Of a stretch of DNA of 64,000 nucleotides, positions 31,065-38,881 are shown piece after piece. The notes below the pieces were generated by a model. It searched no databases. It was not told the origin of the DNA and worked only from the letters and a program-made list of their open reading frames with translations. The position numbers and the translations under genes were made by a program. This stretch comes from Streptomyces caelestis. Lineage in GTDB: Bacteria > Actinomycetota > Actinomycetes > Streptomycetales > Streptomycetaceae. Each line of letters begins with the position of its first letter. Position 1 is the stretch's first letter. The stretch lies in the NCBI RefSeq assembly GCF_001279005.1, contig NZ_LGCN01000276.1, positions 124,001-188,000 of the forward strand, read 5' to 3'.

Positions 31065-32720
31065 ATGACCGTTGAGAGCGGTTACGCGGACTTCTTCGGT
31101 CCGCAGGTGCCGCGCACGGGCGACGAGGGGCAGACGCCGACGTTCGCGCTGGCCTCGGCGGCCTACCGGGACAACGAGGCCGAGGAGATACTCAAGGCCA
31201 ACAACGAGTGGCACAAGTCGGCCGTCGGCAAGCCCAGGATGAAGCTGTTCCGGCCGAATCTGGGCGAGGCGTTCTCCAGGGCGATCATCGACCGGATGCT
31301 CGGCTCCGGCCGCGCGCCGCTCATCCAGTCCTTCGGCACCCAGCCCCAGGTGGTGGTCGAGCACGCGCTGGCGGCGCACCGCATCCGCCGCGAGCGGGAC
31401 AACTGGCTGAGCGCCGTCATGGTGCTGTGCGGGCTGCTCTTCCTGCCCGGTCTGCTCGTGTGGCTGCTGGTCTTCCAGATCCGTACGACGATGGCCAGGC
31501 GGGAGGACAAGCGGGCCGGCGCGCTCGCCACCACCCTGCTGGTCGCGGTGGGCGCCCTCGCCGTGCTGTTCCTGGTCCGCATGCCGTTCGACGGGTTCTG
31601 GGGCTGGTACGCGCGCGCGTCGGTGGTCGCCCCGGTGGTGGGCTGGTTCTGGGCCAAGCAGATCTGCGAGCGCACCGCGAGGGACCTGCGGGAGCGGTGG
31701 AGCAGCCTGCTCTCCGGCAGCAGCGTCGGCGCCAAGGTGCCCGAGGCGGTCCCCTCCAGCCCCGGTGAGACGGCGGCCGAGCAGCTGCGCCAGTCCCTGG
31801 CCCGGCTCAGCGCCGAACAGCAGTCCAACTCCGTCTTCTACGCCGGGCCCAAGGGCATACTCGGCATGGGCACGCGCTGGGGCAGCTGGCAGCTCGCCGA
31901 GGAACTGGTGCCCGCCGACGCGGACCGGGAGATCAACCCGTTCCGCAGCTGGGACGTCGTCAAGGCCGTCTACGACCGGCTGCGGATGCTGGAGCGCGGG
32001 CCGCTGCACACCGGAGGCTTCCCCAAGCCGTCGGTACGGCACTGGATCGTCACGCCCATCGGGGAGAACGCCGACGCGGTCTCCCGGCCCGAGGGCACGG
32101 ACGTCGAGGCGTACCAGGTCAAGTCGCACGCCATACAGGAGATCTGCAACAAGCAGCAGTTCGGCGCGGGCGACCGGCACTACCTGGGCGTGCAGTGGAC
32201 GCTGTGGGACGGCCAGCTGGTGATCACCATGCTGATCACCGTGACCGTGCTGCACGAGACGCTGCGCATCGAGGTGACCGGGCACGCGCTGGGGCCGGTG
32301 CACTCGCTGTTCACCAGCGGGCCCTCGGCGAAGGAGAAGGAGGTCCAGAAGTCGATCAGGTTCTGGGAGACCCGGAAGGTGAAGCTCCCGCTGGTCGACG
32401 CGGACGAGGTGGTGCGCCTGGCCGCCCGGGCGCCGCTGACCTGGTATCCGCCGCTGCTGTACTGGCTGGGCGGCAAACTGAGCCTGCCGGAGCCGTTCGG
32501 TCTGCGGCACGCGTGGGCGGACAAGCCGTGGCGGCACCGGTTCATGGCGGACGACGCGTTGCGGGCGGCCACGCCGGTGCTGCGGGCGGTGCACTCCGCG
32601 GCGATCAAGGTACTGGCGGAGAACGGGGTGGACACGGAGAAGTTCGGGTCGCGGTCGTCGTTCCTCAGCACGGCGGTGCAGGACGCTTCGCCGCGGAAGG
32701 CCGACGTGTACGACGCGTAG
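31065..32720 (+). CDS. Large conserved Streptomyces membrane protein of unknown function
   Basis: 551 residues from the ATG at 31065, preceded by GGGGGCGGGA. Three membrane segments lie in the first third (WLSAVMVLCGLLFLPGLLVW; ALATTLLVAVGALAVLFLV; SVVAPVVGWFWAKQIC) at roughly 125-150, 165-185 and 190-210. The remaining ~330 residues are soluble, with a Trp/Tyr-rich middle (GTRWGSWQLAEELV; YLGVQWTLWDGQLV). No enzymatic motif is recognisable. It lies between the EF-G-like gene (same strand) and the HIT gene (opposite), with a shared terminator. The function is not known and I do not assign one. Confidence 0.85.
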   Translation: MTVESGYADFFGPQVPRTGDEGQTPTFALASAAYRDNEAEEILKANNEWHKSAVGKPRMKLFRPNLGEAFSRAIIDRMLGSGRAPLIQSFGTQPQVVVEHALAAHRIRRERDNWLSAVMVLCGLLFLPGLLVWLLVFQIRTTMARREDKRAGALATTLLVAVGALAVLFLVRMPFDGFWGWYARASVVAPVVGWFWAKQICERTARDLRERWSSLLSGSSVGAKVPEAVPSSPGETAAEQLRQSLARLSAEQQSNSVFYAGPKGILGMGTRWGSWQLAEELVPADADREINPFRSWDVVKAVYDRLRMLERGPLHTGGFPKPSVRHWIVTPIGENADAVSRPEGTDVEAYQVKSHAIQEICNKQQFGAGDRHYLGVQWTLWDGQLVITMLITVTVLHETLRIEVTGHALGPVHSLFTSGPSAKEKEVQKSIRFWETRKVKLPLVDADEVVRLAARAPLTWYPPLLYWLGGKLSLPEPFGLRHAWADKPWRHRFMADDALRAATPVLRAVHSAAIKVLAENGVDTEKFGSRSSFLSTAVQDASPRKADVYDA

Positions 32721-32758
32721 GCCTCCGGCGGTCGGACGGCCGCGGGAGGTGTCACGGT

Positions 32759-32793
32759 GACGGGGGTCCAGGGCTGCGTCCTGGACCCCCGTC
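32759..32793. terminator. Bidirectional terminator between the membrane protein and the HIT gene
   Basis: A perfect 13-bp stem (gacgggggtccag with ctggacccccgtc), loop ~9 bases, 38 bases after one stop and 21 bases after the other of the convergent genes. Confidence 0.8.
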
Positions 32794-32814
32794 GGCCCTG
32801 AACGGGCCTCGTCC

Positions 32815-33381
32815 TCAAACGCCGGACGGGCTGTCCGATGCCGGCCACGCCTCCGCGAGCATCTTCCTCGTGTCCGCCAGGAGCTGCGGCAGCACCTTCG
32901 TGTGGCCGACCACCGGCATGAAGTTCGTGTCGCCGCCCCAGCGCGGGACGATGTGCTGGTGCAGGTGGGCGGCGATGCCCGCGCCCGCGACCGTGCCCTG
33001 GTTCATGCCGATGTTGAAGCCGTGCGCGCCCGACGCGGTGCGCAGTGCCGTCATCGCCTGCTTGGTGAGCTCGGCGAGCTCCGCCGTCTCCTCCGCGGTG
33101 AGGTCCGTGTAGTCGGCCACGTGCCGGTACGGCACGGTCATCAGGTGGCCGCCCGTGTACGGGTAGAGGTTGAGCACCGCGTAGACCCGCTCGCCGCGCC
33201 GCAGGATCAGCCCGTCCTCGTCGGACTTGGCCGGGAGGGAGCAGAAGGGACAGCCGTCGTCGGCGCCCGGGCCGCTCGGCTTGTTCTCGCCCTGGATGTA
33301 CGCCATCCGGTGGGGCGTCCACAGACGCTGGAACGCGTCCTGCGTGCCCACTCCCCACTGCTGCTCCGGCTCACTCGTCAT
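32815..33381 (-). CDS. HIT-family nucleotide hydrolase/phosphorylase
   Basis: 188 residues from the ATG at 33379-33381 (MTSEPEQQWGVGTQDAFQRL); a GTG 21 bases further upstream would add seven residues. The histidine triad is intact as HLHQHIVPRW, and a CPFC pair precedes a GLILRRGERVYAVLNLYPYTGGHLM core. Length and the N-terminal WGVGTQDAFQRLWTPHRMAYI block match the mycobacterial diadenosine-polyphosphate phosphorylase-like group found next to thrS. It probably splits Ap4A or a similar nucleotide. In mycobacteria the same gene abuts thrS and pgsA; here it still abuts thrS. Confidence 0.92.
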   Translation of the reverse strand: MTSEPEQQWGVGTQDAFQRLWTPHRMAYIQGENKPSGPGADDGCPFCSLPAKSDEDGLILRRGERVYAVLNLYPYTGGHLMTVPYRHVADYTDLTAEETAELAELTKQAMTALRTASGAHGFNIGMNQGTVAGAGIAAHLHQHIVPRWGGDTNFMPVVGHTKVLPQLLADTRKMLAEAWPASDSPSGV

Positions 33382-33419
33382 GCGTGCAGCATATGGCGTC
33401 ACCGGAGGACCGTGGAAAA

Positions 33420-33445
33420 GGCCCCCGGGATCGCTCCCGGGGGCC
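33420..33445 (-). terminator. thrS intrinsic terminator
   Basis: Stem ggcccccggga with tcccgggggcc, loop four bases, followed on the minus strand by a CCUUUUCC run. It sits 19 bases beyond the thrS stop. Confidence 0.85.
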
Positions 33446-33463
33446 TCGGAACCGCCCGTACGG

Positions 33464-35443
33464 TCAGACCTGCGTCCGCTCCTCGACGACCTTCGCGATC
33501 TTCGCGATGGCCTCGTCGAGGGGGATGCCGTTCTCCTGGGAGCCGTCGCGGTAGCGGAAGGAGACCGCGCCGTTCGTCATGTCCTCGTCGCCCGCGATGA
33601 CCATGAAGGGCACCTTCTGCTTCTGGGCGTTGCGGATCTTCTTCTGCATGCGGTCCGAGGAGGAGTCGACCTCGACGCGCAGTCCCTGCCTGCGGGCCGT
33701 GTCCGCGAACTTCTCCAGGTAATCGACGTGCGCGTCGCCGATCGGGATGCCGACCGCCTGGACCGGGGCGAGCCACGCCGGGAACGCGCCCGCGTAGTGC
33801 TCGAGCAGGACACCGAAGAATCGCTCGATGGAGCCGAACAGCGCACGGTGGATCATGACGGGCTGCTGACGCGAGCCGTCCGCGGCGGTGTACTCGAGAC
33901 CGAACCGCTTGGGCTGGTTGAAGTCGACCTGGATGGTCGACATCTGCCAGGAGCGACCGATGGCGTCGCGCGCCTGCACGGAGATCTTCGGTCCGTAGTA
34001 GGCCGCGCCGCCCGGGTCCGGGACCAGCGGAAGGTTCTGCTTCTCCGCCGCCTGGCGCAGCGCCTCGGTGGCCTCCGCCCAGTCCTCGTCCGAGCCGATG
34101 AACTTGTCGGAGTCGTCGCGGGTGGACAGCTCCAGCTCGAACTCGTTCAGGCCGTAGTCGCGCAGCAGGTCCAGGACGAAGGTCAGGAGCGTGTCCAGCT
34201 CCTCGGGCATCTGCTCCTTGGTGCAGTAGATGTGCGAGTCGTCCTGGGTGAAGCCGCGCGAGCGGGTCAGGCCGTGCACGACGCCCGACTTCTCGTACCG
34301 GTACACGGTCCCGAACTCGAAGAGGCGCAGAGGCAGTTCACGGTAGGAACGCCCGCGCGACTTGAAGACCAGATTGTGCATCGGGCAGTTCATCGCCTTG
34401 AGGCGGTAGTTCTGCTCGTCGAACTGGATGGGCGGGAACATGCCCTCCGCGTAGTGCGGCAGGTGCCCCGAGATCTCGAAGAGGTGCTCCTTCGAGATGT
34501 GCGGGGTGTTCACGAACTCGTACCCGGAGACCTCGTGCCGGCGGCGCGAGTAGTCCTCCATGACCTTGCGGACCACACCGCCCTTGGGGTGGAACACCGC
34601 GAGGCCGGGGCCCAGCTCGTCGGGGAAGGAGAAGAGGTCCAGCTCGGAGCCGAGCTTGCGGTGGTCGCGCTTCTCGGCTTCGGCCAGGAAGTCCAGGTAC
34701 GCCTTCAGCTCGTCCTTGGTCGGCCAGGCGGTGCCGTAGATGCGCTGGAGCTGCGGGTTCTTCTCACTGCCGCGCCAGTAGGCGGCGGCCGAGCGCATCA
34801 GCTTGAAGGCCGGGATGGTGCGGGTGGTCGGCAGGTGCGGACCACGGCACAGGTCCTTCCAGCACAGCTCACCGGTCTTGGCGTCGAGGTTGTCGTAGAT
34901 GGTCAGCTCACCTGCGCCGATCTCGGCGTCGGCGCCGTCGGCGGCCTGCGCGGCGTTGCCCTTGAGGCCGATGAGCTCCATCTTGTACGGCTCGTCCGCC
35001 AGCTCCTCGCGGGCCGCGTCGTCGGTGACGACGCGGCGGGAGAAGCGCTGGCCGCGCTTCTGGATCTCCTGCATCTTCTTCTCGATGGCCTTGAGGTCAT
35101 CGGGGTGGAAGGGCTTGTCCACGTCGAAGTCGTAGTAGAAGCCGTCCCGGATCGGCGGGCCGATGCCCAGCTTGGCCTCGGGGAACAGCTCCTGCACGGC
35201 CTGGGCCATGACGTGCGCGGTGGAGTGGCGCAGGATGTTCAGACCGTCCTCGGAGGAGATCTCCACGCCCTCGACGGTCTCGCCGTCCCCGACCTCGTAG
35301 GAGAGGTCCTTGAGCTCACCGGCCACGCGCGCGGCGATGACCGAGCGCTCGCCGGCGAAGAGCTCGGCGGCCGTGGTGCCCGTCGTCACCACGCGTTCTT
35401 CCCGCTCGGAATCGCGTTGGATGATCACACGGACGTCTGACAC
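33464..35443 (-). CDS. thrS: Threonyl-tRNA synthetase
   Basis: 659 residues from a GTG (V-S-D-V-R-V-I-I-Q) with a strong CAGGAGAG site; a longer frame exists upstream but lacks a ribosome site. TGS-like N-terminus, the editing domain with [17 protein letters not shown], and the class II core with motif 2 in [23 protein letters not shown], plus zinc residues (MNCPMH; later [21 protein letters not shown]). The anticodon domain is complete. It charges tRNA-Thr and edits Ser-tRNA-Thr. No T-box leader is visible in the short upstream gap. Confidence 0.97.
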   Translation of the reverse strand: MSDVRVIIQRDSEREERVVTTGTTAAELFAGERSVIAARVAGELKDLSYEVGDGETVEGVEISSEDGLNILRHSTAHVMAQAVQELFPEAKLGIGPPIRDGFYYDFDVDKPFHPDDLKAIEKKMQEIQKRGQRFSRRVVTDDAAREELADEPYKMELIGLKGNAAQAADGADAEIGAGELTIYDNLDAKTGELCWKDLCRGPHLPTTRTIPAFKLMRSAAAYWRGSEKNPQLQRIYGTAWPTKDELKAYLDFLAEAEKRDHRKLGSELDLFSFPDELGPGLAVFHPKGGVVRKVMEDYSRRRHEVSGYEFVNTPHISKEHLFEISGHLPHYAEGMFPPIQFDEQNYRLKAMNCPMHNLVFKSRGRSYRELPLRLFEFGTVYRYEKSGVVHGLTRSRGFTQDDSHIYCTKEQMPEELDTLLTFVLDLLRDYGLNEFELELSTRDDSDKFIGSDEDWAEATEALRQAAEKQNLPLVPDPGGAAYYGPKISVQARDAIGRSWQMSTIQVDFNQPKRFGLEYTAADGSRQQPVMIHRALFGSIERFFGVLLEHYAGAFPAWLAPVQAVGIPIGDAHVDYLEKFADTARRQGLRVEVDSSSDRMQKKIRNAQKQKVPFMVIAGDEDMTNGAVSFRYRDGSQENGIPLDEAIAKIAKVVEERTQV

Positions 35444-35536
35444 CGGTCTCTCCTGACTGAAGGCTGTGGTCGCGGCGCCATACCGGAGCGCACGCATGGG
35501 TGCGATCGTACCGACCCGGGACCGCCGACCGCGAAA

Positions 35537-36769
35537 TCATTCCCCGTCGTCCGGTCCGCAGGCCTCCCCGAAGAAGGCCGCGGTCTCGGCGTTCGCCTGG
35601 AACGCCTTCATCAGCCGGTCCCGTTCGGCCTCGTCGACCTGCACCGGTGCCAGCTCTCCGACGTCGGTGAGCCGGCGGAAACCGCCCCGGCTCTCCAGCC
35701 GCCCGCGCACCCGCACCGGAAGTCCGACGAGGTGCGCGTGCCCGGCGACGCGGTAGTCCTCCTCGCCGAGCGCGATCCGGACGTGGCCGACCTCGGCCCC
35801 GGCGAGCACGCGCAGCCGGACCACGCCCTCGCCGCGCTGACCCGGTCTGTGCATCCGTACCACCGCGCCGGTGATCAGCACCGTGACGGACGGCTCCGCG
35901 CGCCGGTAGCGCAGACCGGCCTCGAGCAGGACGGGCAGGTCGGCGGGCGAGAACTCGACGGGTTCCGCGGAGGCGGCGCAGCCCTCGGGCACACCGGCCG
36001 CCGGGGCCCAGGCCACGGTGATCCGGGCGCCCTCGGCGCCCCGGACCAGGGCGACGAGGGCCTCGGTGAGCTCATGGCTGACGCCCGCCGTGACGGCCGT
36101 GTCGAAGGCGTCCATGCCGCCGGTGGCGCGGCGGTGGTCGACGGCCTCGCGGGTGGCGTGCAGGGCGTGGTGGAGGCGTACGGCGAGGGAACGGCCGGTG
36201 GTGACGGGGGCGAACGCGGTCAGCCGGCGTCCGCCGGGCGCCGGTCCGACGAGGACGGCGTCCAGGGCCGCGGCGGCCTGGCGGCGGTGCCGGGCGCCGT
36301 GGAAGCCGGCTTGCGCGCGGGTGGCGAGCGCCGCGGCGAGGAGGGTCCGGCGGGCGGCGGAGCGCAGCCGTTCCTCCGCGGTCCAGGCGGTGGCGCCGCC
36401 GGGCCCGGCCGGTGTGTCGCGCCACCAGTGGATCTCGTCGCTGGGCACGGCGAGGGCGAGCAGGATCTCGCGGGCGGAGGGGGTGGCGCTGCGGGACAGG
36501 GCGAGCAGGGCCTCGGCGAGCAGGTCCTCGCCGTCGGGGAAGGCGCGGGAGGCCGGGACCAGCAGGCTGGTGCCGGTGCCCGGCCCGGGCGGGGTCCAGC
36601 GGTCGTAGCGTCCGGCGGCGCCGCCGCGCCGCTGCCAGCCGTGCCGGTGCAGGAGGGCGGTGAGCACGGCGGGGTCGATGTCGGCGGGATCGCGCGGCCG
36701 GCCGTCGTAGGCGTCGGCGGGATGCGGGCGTACGGGCCTCAGGGGCTCCCCGGTCGGGCGGTGCGTCAC
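35537..36769 (-). CDS. Unknown protein paired with the DUF4365 gene
   Basis: 410 residues from a GTG overlapping the stop of the DUF4365 gene (GTGA). The N-terminal part (residues ~35-75: LTALLHRHGWQRRGGAAGRYDRW then SLLVP) has the look of a HicA/dsRBD-like small fold, followed by an Ala/Arg-rich helical middle. The C-terminal ~130 residues (SVTVLITGAVVRMHRPGQRG; VGLPVRVRGRLESRGGFRRL) are beta-rich and could be OB-like. I do not recognise the family and assign no function. Translational coupling to a nuclease-like gene suggests the two act together. Confidence 0.75.
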   Translation of the reverse strand: MTHRPTGEPLRPVRPHPADAYDGRPRDPADIDPAVLTALLHRHGWQRRGGAAGRYDRWTPPGPGTGTSLLVPASRAFPDGEDLLAEALLALSRSATPSAREILLALAVPSDEIHWWRDTPAGPGGATAWTAEERLRSAARRTLLAAALATRAQAGFHGARHRRQAAAALDAVLVGPAPGGRRLTAFAPVTTGRSLAVRLHHALHATREAVDHRRATGGMDAFDTAVTAGVSHELTEALVALVRGAEGARITVAWAPAAGVPEGCAASAEPVEFSPADLPVLLEAGLRYRRAEPSVTVLITGAVVRMHRPGQRGEGVVRLRVLAGAEVGHVRIALGEEDYRVAGHAHLVGLPVRVRGRLESRGGFRRLTDVGELAPVQVDEAERDRLMKAFQANAETAAFFGEACGPDDGE

Positions 36770-37332
36770 GGTTTCCCTCCCGTCCCGACCCGCGTCATGA
36801 TCTCGCACAGCGCCCGGTCGTCGAAGACGCGTGCGGTGGGGATCCGTACGGTGGTGCGGCGCCGGCCGGTGACCGGGTGTCCGGCGAGGTTGGTCCAGTA
36901 GCAGCAGTGCCGCAGGTCGAGCCGGTCGTGGCCGGCGCGCAGCCAGTCGTCCCGGGCGCGCGGCACGATCATCACGACCAGGATCCTGTGCACCGAGACC
37001 GGGGTGCGGGCGAGCTTCTCCAGGTGCGCGTTGTCGAGCGTGAAGGAGAAGGAGCGGCCCGGCGGGTTCGGGGGGAGCTGGTAGGTCGCCTTGAGCTGCA
37101 CCTTGATGGTGACCTCGTCGTCGACGGCGTGGCCGGGGGCGCTGTGGCTGACGTGCCAGTCGATGCCGTTGTCCGGGAACGGCTGGGAGAGCGAGCAGCC
37201 CGCGGCGGCCGCGACGGCGTGCAGATAGCCGACCTGCAGGGTCTCCATGCAGGCGGTGGTGGCGAGAGTGCCGCGAGCAGGTGGCGTGCGCTCGGGCAGC
37301 AGCCCGCCCCGCTCGGGCTGCGCGATGGCCAT
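36766..37332 (-). CDS. DUF4365-domain protein, PD-(D/E)XK nuclease-like
   Basis: 188 residues from the ATG at 37330-37332 with GGAAGG upstream. It shows the DUF4365 layout: Glu30 in METLQVGYLHAVAAAAG, then PFPDNGIDWHV (Asp58), then TIKVQLKAT (Gln79-x-Lys81). This matches the acidic/QxK core of PD-(D/E)XK nuclease-like folds. Family proteins are known mainly from sequence; several lie near restriction or defence genes, but I cannot prove a role here. It overlaps the start of the unknown gene downstream and is divergent from the DEDDh exonuclease across a 168-base gap. Confidence 0.75.
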   Translation of the reverse strand: MAIAQPERGGLLPERTPPARGTLATTACMETLQVGYLHAVAAAAGCSLSQPFPDNGIDWHVSHSAPGHAVDDEVTIKVQLKATYQLPPNPPGRSFSFTLDNAHLEKLARTPVSVHRILVVMIVPRARDDWLRAGHDRLDLRHCCYWTNLAGHPVTGRRRTTVRIPTARVFDDRALCEIMTRVGTGGKP

Positions 37333-37500
37333 GGCCAACAGCCTTCCAGAACAAGTCTTTCCCCGTTGCGGGTCGCTGAACTGCAAAGACCCGTACTCCT
37401 GTTGTCTCCTTCCGGCGTACGGCGCAAACAGGCCGGGTATCACCGGTTCGGGCAGCGGACGGTGCGTCGACTGCCGATGGTGGACGAGGGGTTGTTGGGT

Positions 37501-38226
37501 ATGGCGTGCTGGTACGAAGGGCCGTTGGCCGCTTTCGACACGGAGACGACGGGTGTGGACGTCGAGGCCGACCGGATCGTGTCGGCCGCCCTCGTCGTGC
37601 AGGACGCGCCGGGCGTCCGGCCGCGGGTGACCCGGTGGCTGGTGAATCCTGGGGTGCCGGTGCCGGCCGGGGCGACGGAGGTGCACGGACTGACGGACGA
37701 TCACCTGCAGCGCAACGGCCGCTGGCCGGCGCCGGTGATGTACGAGATCGCTCAGGCGCTGGCGGAGCAGGCCAGGGTGGGCCGTCCGCTGGTGGTGATG
37801 AACGCGCCGTTCGACCTCACCCTGCTGGACCGGGAGTTGCGCAGGCACCGGGCGTCGTCGCTGGGCCGCTGGTTCGAGCGGACGCCGCTGCTGGTGCTGG
37901 ACCCCCGGGTGCTGGACAAGCACCTGGACCGCTACCGCAAGGGCCGGCGCACGCTGACCGACCTGTGCGCGTACTACGGCGTCGAGCTGGAGGCGGCGCA
38001 CGACGCGGCGGCGGACGCGGTGGCCGCGCTGGAGGTCACCCGGGCGGTCGGGCGGCGTTTCGCCTCGCGGCTGGAGCGGCTGTCCCCCGGCGAGCTGCAC
38101 GCCCTGCAGGCGGTGTGGCACGCGGCGCAGGCGCGGGGACTGCAGGCGTGGTTCGCGCGCACGGGCACGGACGAGGTGGTGGACCCGGCCTGGCCGCTGC
38201 GGCCGGACCTGCCGGCGGCGGCGTGA
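37501..38226 (+). CDS. DEDDh 3'-5' exonuclease (DnaQ/epsilon-like)
   Basis: 241 residues from the ATG at 37501, preceded by GAGGGG. The DEDDh motifs are complete: FDTETTG (Asp13, Glu15), MNAPFDLTLLD with its aspartate, and the final AHDAAADA with His and Asp. The frame is open further upstream but without support. It could be a proofreading-like or RNA/DNA trimming exonuclease; a stand-alone epsilon-like protein is common in Streptomyces. It ends 26 bases before a bidirectional terminator shared with the tRNA-Val gene. Confidence 0.88.
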   Translation: MACWYEGPLAAFDTETTGVDVEADRIVSAALVVQDAPGVRPRVTRWLVNPGVPVPAGATEVHGLTDDHLQRNGRWPAPVMYEIAQALAEQARVGRPLVVMNAPFDLTLLDRELRRHRASSLGRWFERTPLLVLDPRVLDKHLDRYRKGRRTLTDLCAYYGVELEAAHDAAADAVAALEVTRAVGRRFASRLERLSPGELHALQAVWHAAQARGLQAWFARTGTDEVVDPAWPLRPDLPAAA

Positions 38227-38251
38227 GGACCGCCCTTCGCCGGGGATGCAA

Positions 38252-38281
38252 AAAGCCGGTCCGTCGAGACGGACCGGCTTT
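38252..38281. terminator. Bidirectional terminator of the exonuclease gene and tRNA-Val
   Basis: Stem aaagccggtccgtc / gacggaccggcttt, two-base apparent loop. On the minus strand the hairpin is followed by a UUUUU run, so it is a classical intrinsic terminator for the tRNA; it also lies 26 bases after the exonuclease stop. Confidence 0.9.
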
Positions 38282-38282
38282 C

Positions 38283-38360
38283 CCGGTGGGCGATACTGGG
38301 TTCGAACCAGTGACCTCTTCGGTGTGAACGAAGCGCTCTCCCACTGAGCTAATCGCCCGG
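38283..38360 (-). repeat. 78-bp direct repeat, copy A (contains tRNA-Val)
   Basis: Identical over all 78 bases to 45859-45936 and in the same orientation, extending four bases past the tRNA 3' end and two bases past its 5' end. Outside it the two loci differ completely, including terminators and promoters. Confidence 0.95.
38287..38358 (-). tRNA. tRNA-Val (anticodon CAC), copy A
   Basis: 72-nt cloverleaf: acceptor GGGCGAT/ATCGCCC, D arm GCTC/GAGC, anticodon stem CTTCG/CGAAG with loop TTCACAC giving CAC, T arm ACTGG TTCGAAC CCAGT. No encoded CCA. It reads GUG codons. Identical to the copy at 45863-45934. Confidence 0.97.
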
Positions 38361-38371
38361 GAACGCACTGA

Positions 38372-38401
38372 ACAATACAGGTCCGGGAAGGGTTCCTTCA
38401 A
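38372..38401 (-). promoter_or_regulatory. Likely promoter of tRNA-Val copy A
   Basis: On the minus strand TTGAAG (38396-38401) and TATTGT (38372-38377) are 18 bases apart, a good vegetative-type promoter ending about 14 bases before the tRNA. The -35 overlaps the stop of the SRPBCC gene. Confidence 0.6.
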
Positions 38402-38847
38402 ACCGCTTCCAGGTGGGCGGCCAGGCCGCGCCGGCCGGCCCGCATCATCAGGGCGTGGTTGGCGCGCAGGACGGGCCGTCCCGGCACGGCGAGCAGGCGC
38501 AGCAGCGGCTTGCGGACGTCGGCCTCCTGCTCGTAGTGGGCGAGGCAGCCGTGGGGTCCCAGGCGGGTGACGGTCCAGCGGGCCCAGCCGTCGATGTCGC
38601 CGGACAGGCCGACCTCCAGGATCCCGGTCTCCGGGTCGCGCCGTCCCTCCCGCACGGTCGAGGTCAGGTCGTACGGCAGGAGGGAGCGGATCGTGACGAT
38701 CCCGTTGGTGTCGTCGAGCCGGGTGACGTCCCGTACCTGGGGCCACCACAGGGGGTAGTCCTCGATCCGCTCCAGGACGCGGTAGACCACCGGGGTGGGC
38801 GCGGACAGGGTCCACAGACTGCGGAAGCGGTAATGGTTCCAGTCCAT
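38398..38847 (-). CDS. SRPBCC (START-like) family protein
   Basis: 149 residues from the ATG at 38845-38847. The N-terminal strand-helix pattern (YRFRSLWTLSAPTPVVYRVL; IEDYPLWWPQVRDV) and the GDIDGWARWTVTRLGPHGCLAHYEQEA strands fit the SRPBCC polyketide-cyclase/START fold, which encloses a hydrophobic ligand. The ligand is unknown. It starts 34 bases after the stop of the lyase gene upstream on the same strand and is probably the last gene of that transcript before the tRNA-Val. Confidence 0.78.
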   Translation of the reverse strand: MDWNHYRFRSLWTLSAPTPVVYRVLERIEDYPLWWPQVRDVTRLDDTNGIVTIRSLLPYDLTSTVREGRRDPETGILEVGLSGDIDGWARWTVTRLGPHGCLAHYEQEADVRKPLLRLLAVPGRPVLRANHALMMRAGRRGLAAHLEAV

Positions 38848-38881
38848 GGACGTCGTGTTCCCGTCCGCGCCCGTGATGTGC

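Noticed and set aside
35444..35536. T-box leader for thrS
   Set aside because: The gap is only ~93 bases and shows no T-box sequence.
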